DNA of 64,000 bases. Source: Bin80 sp965203305 (lineage in GTDB: Bacteria > Bacteroidota > Rhodothermia > Rhodothermales > Bin80). Positions 1 through 6,687 of this stretch are shown here, one piece after another (within the stretch, counting starts at the first letter, position 1; each line of letters begins with the position of its first letter). Location: assembly GCA_965203305.1 (NCBI GenBank), contig OZ241874.1, forward strand, positions 1,178,001-1,242,000, in the 5' to 3' direction. Under the pieces are notes generated by a model that saw only the letters and a program-made list of their open reading frames with translations, ran no database searches and was not told the DNA's origin. Position numbers and translations under genes: made by a program.

Positions 1-1162
1 CCTTGAAGCCCGGATGGAGCAGTTGATCCAAGTGCCCGGGTTCAACGAGATCCCGGACGGCAGTGGGCTTGTCGGTGATTCCCTCACGAACCAGATCCAC
101 TGCGGTACGAAGTGCGGCGCGTCCGGTGCGTTTTCCGTTCCGAGTCTGCAGGATATAGAGCGATCCGTCCTGGATCGTGAACTCAATATCCTGCATGTTC
201 TGGTAATGCTTTTCGAGGTCTGTCGTCATTTGCAGCAGATCCTTGTATGGCTGGGGAAATTCTCCTGCCATGTCCGAAATCGGTTTTGGCGTGCGGATCC
301 CGGCAACGACATCTTCCCCCTGTGCATTGACCAGATATTCACCATACAGCTCCGGTTCTCCGTTTGAGGGATTGCGGGTGAAGCAGACACCGGTCCCGCT
401 GCTCTCCCCCATATTCCCGTAGACCATCGCCTGCACATTGACCGCTGTGCCCAGCAACCCTGTAATCTTGTTAATGCGACGGTATTTGATCGCCCGCTGG
501 CTGTCCCATGAGCTGAATACAGCGTTGATCGCATGCTCCAGTTGCACTTGCGGGTCTGTGGGGAATGAATGCCCAGCGTGTTTCTCATAGATTGCCATGA
601 ACTCCTGTACGAGAAGTTTCAGGTCTTCGGCATCCAGATCCAGGTCTTCCGTAACTCCTTTGGACCGTTTCATGGAGTCAATTGCCTCTTCAAAGTAGTG
701 ATGATGGACTCCCATCACGACATCCCCAAACATGTCAATAAAGCGACGATACGCGTCGTAGGCAAAGCGTTCATTGCCGCTTTGTCTGGCAAGACCAGCC
801 ACCACCTCGTCGTTCATTCCCAGATTCAGTACGGTATCCATCATTCCGGGCATGGACTGTGCCGCACCGCTGCGAACGGACACGAGCAGGGGACTGGATG
901 GATCCCCAAGTGTCCGTCCCAGTGCATGTTCTATATGGCTAATTCCATCCTTGATCTGGTTTTCAAGGCCTTCGGGCCAGGAATGATTATTGCTACTGTA
1001 GTAATGGCAAGTTTCTGTGGTGACAGTGAAGCCAGGGGGGACAGGGAGGCCAATGGCACTCATCTCTGCCAGGTTGGCCCCTTTGCCGCCAAGCAGGGAC
1101 TTCATTTCTTTTGATCCTTCAGTTGCTCCGTTTCCGAAGCGATACACATATTGCGTGGACAT
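1..1162 (-). CDS. ppdK: Pyruvate, phosphate dikinase (PPDK), N-terminal part, runs off the window
   Basis: Reading the minus strand from the ATG at 1162 gives 387 uninterrupted codons that continue past the left edge. The N-terminus MSTQYVYRFGNG is followed by the ATP-grasp nucleotide-binding region: LLGGKGANLAEM near residue 25, VSVRSGAAQSMPGMMDT near 100, and GTGVCFTRNPSNGE near 280. QDIEFTIQDGSLYILQTRNG follows, marking the end of the nucleotide-binding domain. PPDK interconverts pyruvate + ATP + Pi and PEP + AMP + PPi in the cytosol. Full-length PPDK is about 870-890 residues, so the phosphohistidine and PEP-binding domains lie outside. No strong Shine-Dalgarno is visible. The gene is divergent from topA. 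The identification is secure because several family motifs occur in the right order. Confidence 0.95.
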   Translation of the reverse strand, partial: MSTQYVYRFGNGATEGSKEMKSLLGGKGANLAEMSAIGLPVPPGFTVTTETCHYYSSNNHSWPEGLENQIKDGISHIEHALGRTLGDPSSPLLVSVRSGAAQSMPGMMDTVLNLGMNDEVVAGLARQSGNERFAYDAYRRFIDMFGDVVMGVHHHYFEEAIDSMKRSKGVTEDLDLDAEDLKLLVQEFMAIYEKHAGHSFPTDPQVQLEHAINAVFSSWDSQRAIKYRRINKITGLLGTAVNVQAMVYGNMGESSGTGVCFTRNPSNGEPELYGEYLVNAQGEDVVAGIRTPKPISDMAGEFPQPYKDLLQMTTDLEKHYQNMQDIEFTIQDGSLYILQTRNGKRTGRAALRTAVDLVREGITDKPTAVRDLVEPGHLDQLLHPGFK

Positions 1163-1203
1163 AATCAGTGGTTAAGGGTTACTATGTTTGATTTCGGATC
1201 GGC

Positions 1204-1314
1204 ATGAGTGATTCAGAACGAAAGAAAATTACCGAAAAATTCGTTGCCGATACCCATGATACCATTTACTTCATGGAACGTTGTATCCTGCCGTGCGTGA
1301 ACGGCGCAAAATAA
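1204..1314 (+). CDS. Possible 36-residue small protein upstream of topA
   Basis: An ATG at 1204 opens a 36-codon frame (MSDSERKKITEKFVADTHD at the start, CVNGAK at the end) closing at TAA 1312-1314, 13 bases before the topA start. It is charged at the N-terminus and has two cysteines near the C-terminus. It fills most of the short gap between the divergent ppdK and topA genes and may be a leader or small gene co-transcribed with topA. I recognise no family. It could be a chance frame; conservation in relatives would decide. Confidence 0.3.
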   Translation: MSDSERKKITEKFVADTHDTIYFMERCILPCVNGAK

Positions 1315-1327
1315 ATTCTTTCTGCCT

Positions 1328-3724
1328 ATGTCCAGTTTAGTTATTGTTGAATCTCCTACGAAGGCCAAGACGATCAGCCGTTTTCTTCCGTCACCGGAGT
1401 ATAAGGTCATGTCCAGCGTGGGACATGTACGTGATCTGCCAAAAAACGCAAAGGAAGTTCCGGCCAAATACAAGAAAGAGCCTTGGGCAACCATTGCTGT
1501 GAAGTTCGAAAACGGAGAGTTCAAGCCTCTCTATATCATTCCTCAAGACAAGCGCAGAGTAGTCAGAGAGCTTAAAAATGCACTTTCAAAGGCAGATGAG
1601 CTTTTGATTGCAACGGATGAGGATCGCGAGGGAGAAGCCATCGGATGGCATCTGATAGAAGTCCTGAAGCCCAAAGTTCCTGTGCGTCGAATGGCATTCC
1701 ATGAGATCACAAAGGAAGCCATTGACAAGGCACTCCACAATACACGTGATGTCAATCAGAACCTTGTGGAAGCGCAGGAGTCACGCAGGATACTGGATCG
1801 TCTGGTTGGCTACAAGATCTCGCCTGTACTGTGGAGAAAGATCGGCAAGGGGACCAGTGCAGGACGCGTTCAGAGTGTTGCCGTCCAGCTTCTGGTGGAA
1901 CGCGAACAGGAGCGCATGAAATTTATTCCCGCGCACTACTGGGATCTGGAGGCAACCCTGCAGGCCAATACGGATCAGTTCAAGGCGACGATGACACACT
2001 TGGGGGAACGGAAGCTGGCGACGGGACAGGATTTTGATGATCATACCGGCGAGCTCAAGGAGTCACTGGACAAGGCAAAGATTCTTCTTCTGGGAAAAGA
2101 ACAGGCTGAAGAGTTGATGGACAGGCTTCCTTCGGCTGGCTGGCGCGTTTCCAGCGTGAGCTCCCAGGAGCGCAAGAGAAGCCCCGCGGCCCCCTTTATC
2201 ACATCTTCTCTGCAACAGGAAGGCAGCCGCAAGTTCCGATGGGGTGCCCGAAAAACCATGCGGGTGGCACAGAAACTCTACGAGCAGGGGTTTATTACCT
2301 ATATGCGTACAGACTCGGTGACACTTTCCCAGGAAGCCCTGACCGCCGCCCGGGAGGCAATTGTGCAGATCTATGGGGAGAAGAATCTGAGCAAGAGTGT
2401 TCGTCAATACAAGAGCAAGGTTTCCAATGCTCAGGAAGCCCATGAAGCCATTCGTCCCGCAGGCAAGGAGATGAAGACAGCAGATCAGCTGGGATTGAGT
2501 GGAGACGAGAAGAAATTGTATGATCTGATCTGGAAGCGTACGATTGCCAGTCAGATGTCAGATGCCAGAGTAAAGGATGTACGGGCAATTTCCACGGCCA
2601 CTCTGGAAGATGGTACGGAGGTGCATTTCCGGTCTACCGGGCGACAGATATTATTTCCAGGATTTCTGCTGGTCTATGTGGAGGGAAGTGACAATCCCGA
2701 GCAGGCGAAACAGAGTGCGGCGAAGTATCTGCCACCTCTGGAGTCCGGGCAGTCCTTGCAGTGCATGGGGCTTGAGCCAAAGAGCCATGAAACGAAACCA
2801 CCGGCACGCTACACGGAAGCGTCCCTGATTCGGAAGCTGGAGCAGGAGGGGATTGGTCGTCCGAGTACCTATGCAACCATTGTCAGTGTGATCCAGGATC
2901 GGGGCAACGCTGTCAAATCCGGAACTGCACTTGCTCCGACATTTCGGGCATTTGCCATCAGTGCGTTGCTGCAGGAGCGTTTTGAATCTCTGATAGATAC
3001 CGGCTTTACGGCCCAGATGGAGAAGAGTCTTGATAAAATTGCACAGGGCACGGCCAACGGGCACAAGTTTCTGTATTCGATTGATCAGGGAGAAAAGGGG
3101 ATTGAGCGCAGGGTTGAAATTGCACTAGAGAAGGTGGATGCACGCACAATCTCCACGATCAGTTCTCCCAAATGGCAAAGGTGTACCGTTCGTGTTGGTC
3201 AGTATGGACCGTATGTGGAAGCAATTGTGGACGACAAGGAGGTACGAAAAACGATACCGAATCACTGGCTGCCTGCGGATGTTGATGAAGAGCAACTGCT
3301 TTCTCTTCTTAAGACAAAAACAGATCCTGTCAGGGAGCTGGGGATTCATCCTGATACAGGTATGACCATAGTTCTGAAGAGCGGTGTGTACGGACCTTAT
3401 GTGGAACTGACAGAACCCGAAAACTCCAAAGAGAAGCCTCGGAGAAAATCCCTCTCCAAGGGAGTTCAACCGGGGGATATGACTCTGGCACTTGCGCTGG
3501 AACTGCTTCGTTTTCCCGTTGAATTAGGGGTAGATCCAAAGACTGGTGAGCGGGTCCTCTATGACGAGGGCAAATATGGACCATACGTAAAGCGAGGGAG
3601 GCTGAATGCAACTGTCGGGAAAGGTCAGCGGCTGGAAGACATTACACTGGAATATGCTATCAAGCTGCTGGAGGATAAAGCCGTGAAGTCAGGCAGGGGA
3701 AAAGGGCGTGGCAGGAAGAGATAG
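1328..3724 (+). CDS. topA: DNA topoisomerase I (type IA)
   Basis: 798 residues. The Toprim domain opens with LVIVESPTKAKTI (Glu8) and contains ATDEDREGEAIGWH (Asp97, Asp99). The catalytic region has GFITYMRTDS with active-site Tyr325. The C-terminus carries repeated topoisomerase C-terminal units (YGPYV near residues 620, 680 and 765) and a basic tail rich in Gly, Arg and Lys. No CxxC zinc finger is seen, unlike the E. coli enzyme. It relaxes negative supercoils through a 5'-phosphotyrosine intermediate. Its length is normal for the family. The small frame at 1204 is just upstream. The gap downstream (3725-4106) holds the repeat RNA locus. Confidence 0.97.
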   Translation: MSSLVIVESPTKAKTISRFLPSPEYKVMSSVGHVRDLPKNAKEVPAKYKKEPWATIAVKFENGEFKPLYIIPQDKRRVVRELKNALSKADELLIATDEDREGEAIGWHLIEVLKPKVPVRRMAFHEITKEAIDKALHNTRDVNQNLVEAQESRRILDRLVGYKISPVLWRKIGKGTSAGRVQSVAVQLLVEREQERMKFIPAHYWDLEATLQANTDQFKATMTHLGERKLATGQDFDDHTGELKESLDKAKILLLGKEQAEELMDRLPSAGWRVSSVSSQERKRSPAAPFITSSLQQEGSRKFRWGARKTMRVAQKLYEQGFITYMRTDSVTLSQEALTAAREAIVQIYGEKNLSKSVRQYKSKVSNAQEAHEAIRPAGKEMKTADQLGLSGDEKKLYDLIWKRTIASQMSDARVKDVRAISTATLEDGTEVHFRSTGRQILFPGFLLVYVEGSDNPEQAKQSAAKYLPPLESGQSLQCMGLEPKSHETKPPARYTEASLIRKLEQEGIGRPSTYATIVSVIQDRGNAVKSGTALAPTFRAFAISALLQERFESLIDTGFTAQMEKSLDKIAQGTANGHKFLYSIDQGEKGIERRVEIALEKVDARTISTISSPKWQRCTVRVGQYGPYVEAIVDDKEVRKTIPNHWLPADVDEEQLLSLLKTKTDPVRELGIHPDTGMTIVLKSGVYGPYVELTEPENSKEKPRRKSLSKGVQPGDMTLALALELLRFPVELGVDPKTGERVLYDEGKYGPYVKRGRLNATVGKGQRLEDITLEYAIKLLEDKAVKSGRGKGRGRKR

Positions 3725-3804
3725 AGGTCCGGCTTTCCAATGGTTGGTGCCGGAATGCCATACAGCTTCCCGATACCGACATCAGGCAAAAATGATGGAT
3801 AAGT

Positions 3805-3863
3805 CAGCACTCCGGTACACAAGGATATCAGAATCTGGCAAGAGATGGAAGAATTTTTGCATC
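3805..3863 (+). promoter_or_regulatory. Conserved upstream element shared with the second NYN gene
   Basis: The 39 bases at 3825-3863 (starting ATATCAGAATCTGG, ending TTTTTGCATC) match 31 of 39 bases at 4938-4976, by hand alignment. Weaker similarity extends upstream to an AGCAC at 3805 and 4919. One copy precedes the repeat RNA/NYN1 locus, the other precedes NYN2. The block ends in the proposed -35 region. It may be a regulator site, or the left part of the dispersed repeat described at 4985. Confidence 0.5.
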
Positions 3864-3887
3864 ATTCTCAAAATTGTTTCGTATACT
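3857..3887 (+). promoter_or_regulatory. Candidate promoter for the tandem-repeat RNA
   Basis: TTGCAT at 3857-3862 and TATACT at 3882-3887 resemble -35 and -10 boxes with a 19-base spacer, slightly longer than ideal. Transcription would begin about 3893-3895, exactly where the first 54-bp repeat starts. The agreement of predicted start and repeat boundary is the main support. FCB-group promoters can differ from the E. coli consensus, so this is tentative. Confidence 0.4.
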
Positions 3888-3892
3888 GCTGT

Positions 3893-4054
3893 CAATACAA
3901 CCCGCCGGACTTTCGCCCAATGTCAGGGATTACATCGGGGTCCGACCAATACAACCCGCCGGACTTTCGCCCAATGTCAGGGATTACATCGGGGTCCGAC
4001 CAATACAACCCGCCGGACTTTCGCCCAATGTCAGGGATTACATCGGGGTCCGAC
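3893..4054 (+). repeat. Three perfect 54-bp tandem repeats
   Basis: Units lie at 3893-3946, 3947-4000 and 4001-4054 and are identical over all 54 bases; each starts CAATACAACCCGCC and ends GGGGTCCGAC. There are no spacers, so this is not a CRISPR array. Within each unit CGGAC (positions 14-18) pairs with GTCCG (48-52), CCC (24-26) with GGG (45-47), and ATGT (28-31) with ACAT (40-43) around an 8-base loop, giving a 12-bp interrupted hairpin. The unit has no stop codon in any forward frame, which explains the long overlapping open frames here. Confidence 0.97.
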
Positions 4055-4059
4055 CAATG

Positions 4060-4090
4060 CACAAGGGCGCTTATGCGTCCTTGTGTTTTT
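4060..4090 (+). terminator. Intrinsic terminator between the repeat array and NYN gene
   Basis: CACAAGGGCGC (4060-4070), loop TTAT (4071-4074) and GCGTCCTTGTG (4075-4085) form an 11-bp stem with one G-T wobble, followed by TTTTT at 4086-4090. This is a textbook rho-independent terminator on the plus strand. It sits 17 bases before the NYN start, so read-through would set how much NYN mRNA is made relative to repeat RNA. Confidence 0.85.
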
Positions 4091-4106
4091 GTATGAGAAG
4101 CGTTTA

Positions 4107-4745
4107 ATGAAGTTAGCAGAGATGTCGGATAGATCGTGCTGTCGAGTTCGTGTTTTCCTGGACTATTGGAACTATGAACTTTCGATGCGTACCGCAGAAA
4201 AAAGATTTAAGACCGACTGGGGAAAAATTGGCCCCGTGCTTGTAGAAGCGGCAGCAAAAATCGTAAAAAGTGCTCGTCCAACTGAATTCCAGGGATTGAA
4301 TTTTTACGGCTCTTATGGGCTTACGGAAAAGGAAGGCAGATTTAACCAGTGGGCTACAAATTTTGTCAATACTCAGCCAGGGGTGAGTGTACATATGGTA
4401 CGCCGGCAAAAAAAGAGGGCGCACCCTAAATGCCCAATGTGCCACTATTCAATCAAAATCTGTCCAAAGTGTAAAGCCGATACGCGTGGAACCGAAGAAA
4501 AAGGGATTGATGTACGTATGGCAACGGATATGGTCAAATTGGCATGGGAAGACAATTATGATGTGGCCGTATTGGTTTCCTCAGACGAAGACTTCGTTCC
4601 CGTAGCAGAGTTCTTGGAGGATAGGGGAATAAAAGTGATTCATGGGGCATTCCCACCGAAAGGGCACCGTCTTAGTATCTGTTGTTGGGGAAGAATGGAC
4701 ATACGTAAGTTGCGTGATAAGTTTCGATTTCAAGAGAAAAAATAA
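4107..4745 (+). CDS. NYN (PIN-like) domain nuclease with zinc-knuckle insertion; candidate toxin
   Basis: 212 residues from the ATG at 4107. The open frame extends back through the repeats, but the terminator at 4060-4090 and the lack of protein-like character argue against that longer start; ATG 4122 is an alternative. NYN features: FLDYWNYEL with Asp19 and Asn22 at the end of strand 1, GIDVRMATDMV with Asp135 and Asp141, and LVSSDEDFVPV with Asp160 and Asp162. These acidic residues form the metal site of PIN/NYN ribonucleases. Between them CPMC (109-112) and CPKC (119-122) form a likely zinc knuckle. The family cleaves RNA or is a presumed nuclease. A tandem-repeat RNA locus lies directly upstream and a second NYN gene downstream. 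Toxin activity is an inference from context. Confidence 0.85.
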   Translation: MKLAEMSDRSCCRVRVFLDYWNYELSMRTAEKRFKTDWGKIGPVLVEAAAKIVKSARPTEFQGLNFYGSYGLTEKEGRFNQWATNFVNTQPGVSVHMVRRQKKRAHPKCPMCHYSIKICPKCKADTRGTEEKGIDVRMATDMVKLAWEDNYDVAVLVSSDEDFVPVAEFLEDRGIKVIHGAFPPKGHRLSICCWGRMDIRKLRDKFRFQEKK

Positions 4746-4937
4746 ACTCTTATTCTGTTAGCGTTGTGTCTGAGGCTATGGTACCGTGCGATATAGCACC
4801 ACGGGATATCATCTATATAATCCGGGGTGTGGGTAGTATTACTCAACGACAATGAGAGCGATACAAAATCGCGGATGCTTCAATATAGGGTGCTACCACG
4901 AACAACATGGATAAATGAGCACCATGCCACAGGAAAA

Positions 4938-4976
4938 ATATCAGAGTCTGACAAGAAGTGGAAGGTATCTTGCATC
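4938..4976 (+). promoter_or_regulatory. Second copy of the NYN upstream element
   Basis: Matches 31 of 39 bases of 3825-3863 (starts ATATCAGAGTCTGA, ends ATCTTGCATC). It is followed by dispersed repeat copy A instead of the 54-bp array. The rest of the NYN1-NYN2 gap (4746-5217) holds no convincing gene. Confidence 0.45.
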
Positions 4977-4984
4977 TTGAGGTG

Positions 4985-5076
4985 CTTGCAAAAATATCCT
5001 CATATCTGATCCGGTGTGTCTTTAAGCACTCCCAGAGCGATATTTCTTCGTCATCCGGAATTTTTTCGAGAGGCTC
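4985..5076 (+). repeat. Dispersed intergenic repeat, copy A
   Basis: A 92-base block from CTTGCAAAAATA to GAGAGGCTC aligns without gaps to 23768-23859 (copy B). The best conserved stretches are AAGCACTC, CAGAGCGATA, TTCT and CGTCATC. The reverse complement of 26565-26654 (copy C) is a more diverged relative sharing CATATCTGA and TTCTCCGTCATCC. All three copies are intergenic. Copy A lies 141 bases before the NYN2 start. Confidence 0.75.
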
Positions 5077-5217
5077 AAACTCTCTGAAAAATATGCTTCT
5101 CGGTGCAGAACCAGCTACAAGAGTGCCGAGTAGGAACCATCCCGTTTGTTTCACTGAGTTCGGTTGCTGTGATCGTTCGGCTCTTCGTAATTGTATTATG
5201 TAGATGAAGCATACTCC

Positions 5218-6174
5218 ATGATAAATTCGCCTCAAAACCTGTTCACCCGGATTGCTGTTTTTTACGATGGGTACTATTTTCAGAAGGCAAGGGATCATTA
5301 TCGCTTCGGTTCGTCCCGCAAAGCATACATAAGTATTCGGGGGCTTCATGATTTCATTCTGCATGAAGTGGCGAAAGCGGAGAGGACACACAAAGAACAC
5401 TGCCAGATTGTTGAGGCGCACTGCTTCATGGGTCGGAAAGCAGCAGAGGAGGCGGGGTTGAGGTTCAGTGTAAGTCAGAATAAATTTGAAGATGTCTTGA
5501 TTGATGAGGGAGTTTCCTTCCATATTCTCCCAATCGGTTCAGATTCTAGGGAGAAAGGTGTGGATGTCTGGTTGGGGATTGAAGTTTACAGATTGGCTGC
5601 GGAAAAGTGTTTTGACGTATGCGTGTTGATTTCAGGAGACGGGGATTTCGTCCCTCTGGTACGAAAAGTTCAGGGGATGGGGATGCGGGTAATGGTACTG
5701 TGCTGGGACTACGAACGTACGGACAAGGATGGCAACAGACGGGATTCGCATGCCTCTCAAAGTTTGCTGGACTCAGCCACATACCCGATCATGGTGTCGT
5801 CTGCCATAGATGATCGGGCAAGGAAGAGGGACTTTGTGGTTCAGAACCTCTTTGAACCTCCGCCTGTCAGAGATGGGCGAAATCGGGTAACGAACCTGGA
5901 ACCAGAGAGGAGCAGTACTGGAGATTCTGGGAGAATTGCTTCGCTGAGTGCCGGTTACGGACATATTGATACAGAAAATGGGATGCACTTGTCTTTTCCA
6001 AGCAGGTCTGTGAAGTCGGGAGATTTTAGAGACTTGAATGTGGGAGATTCCGTTGAGTACATAGCCGAAAATACACCGGAGAATGGGCTGCAGGTTTTGG
6101 AAGTAAGGAAAGTATTTCATGAGTCAAGCCATCTGGATTCCCCCGCCATAGCCCGAGATGATTCTAGAGTCTGA
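5218..6174 (+). CDS. NYN (LabA/DUF88-like) nuclease fused to a cold-shock-like domain
   Basis: 318 residues from the ATG at 5218; the frame is open to 5191 but only with a non-ATG start. The NYN domain covers about residues 10-190: VFYDGYYFQ with Asp17, EKGVDVWLGIEV with Asp116 and Glu122, and LISGDGDFVPLV with Asp141 and Asp143. A variable linker follows. Residues about 238-298 (GRIASLSAGYGHIDTENG, then DLNVGDSVEY and GLQVLEV) follow the strand pattern of cold-shock/S1-like OB folds, which bind single-stranded nucleic acid. The combination suggests an RNA-targeting nuclease with its own RNA-binding module. It lies downstream of NYN1 with a similar upstream element, so the two may be related in function. 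The CSD call rests on pattern alone. Confidence 0.82.
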   Translation: MINSPQNLFTRIAVFYDGYYFQKARDHYRFGSSRKAYISIRGLHDFILHEVAKAERTHKEHCQIVEAHCFMGRKAAEEAGLRFSVSQNKFEDVLIDEGVSFHILPIGSDSREKGVDVWLGIEVYRLAAEKCFDVCVLISGDGDFVPLVRKVQGMGMRVMVLCWDYERTDKDGNRRDSHASQSLLDSATYPIMVSSAIDDRARKRDFVVQNLFEPPPVRDGRNRVTNLEPERSSTGDSGRIASLSAGYGHIDTENGMHLSFPSRSVKSGDFRDLNVGDSVEYIAENTPENGLQVLEVRKVFHESSHLDSPAIARDDSRV

Positions 6175-6687
6175 ACATTTCCAGAATCATGCAGCGGGAA
6201 GTGTTAGTTCCATGAGCCTCCCCAATTCTATCTAGTGCCTGTATAAGCATACCGAGCGAGGTTCATATCTGTCTTTTGCCGAAAGAAGGACTGCGAGCCG
6301 TTACCCTGATGTGTAGAAGCAGCATTGCGAGGAGATTCCTTTTGCTGTTTTTTTTTGCAAGTTCCTTGTACAGGAGGTCAGGGAAGTACTCCACCACTTG
6401 AAGTCCAATGGATATGGTATCTTCCATCGCATCCATATGGAGGTAGCAGGAAAATTTGGATCAGTTCTATCAGCAGACGGGTGATGTCCTATCCCGGATA
6501 TAAAACAGACGACGGAGAAGCGTCCCTGCCAGGATCATCCTGAGGACTTAAGACGAGAGTATTTTTGGAACAGGCACATTTCTCCCAACCTATAACCGGA
6601 TCAGAAAAGGTGGATACGCAAAGCATCAAGCGGCTTTTTCCTCACCTTTTGTTTACTTTTTAGGATCATTGAATCTGGAGCTATTTC
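6175..6687. other. Intergenic, 513 bases, no convincing gene
   Basis: Only short frames are present. One plus-strand stretch around 6350-6482 reads like protein (VQEVREVLHHLKSNGYG) but lacks a plausible start and ends at TGA, so it may be a gene remnant. No repeat copy, terminator or RNA gene was recognised. Confidence 0.4.

Larger units (their letters stand above)
3893..4090 (+). ncRNA. Candidate structured repeat RNA (type III antitoxin-like)
   Basis: A roughly 198-nucleotide transcript is inferred from the promoter-like boxes ending at 3887 through three identical hairpin-forming 54-nt units to the intrinsic terminator at 4060-4090. The next gene, a NYN-domain nuclease, starts 17 bases beyond the terminator. 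In type III toxin-antitoxin systems (ToxIN, CptIN, TenpIN) a tandem-repeat RNA antitoxin is likewise encoded just upstream of an endoribonuclease toxin with a terminator between them. Seen: repeats, hairpins, terminator. Inferred: transcription and antitoxin role. The alternative is an attenuating leader for the NYN gene. Confidence 0.5.

Noticed and set aside
3893..4054. CRISPR array
   Set aside because: The units are contiguous 54-bp tandem repeats with no spacers, and no cas gene is nearby.
3708..4745. One long ORF joining the topA end, the repeats and the NYN gene
   Set aside because: All three forward frames are open through the repeats because the unit contains no stops; an intrinsic terminator lies inside this ORF, and the protein-like part begins at 4107.
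4746..5217. Second tandem-repeat antitoxin before NYN2
   Set aside because: The upstream element is repeated but no tandem units and no terminator precede NYN2.
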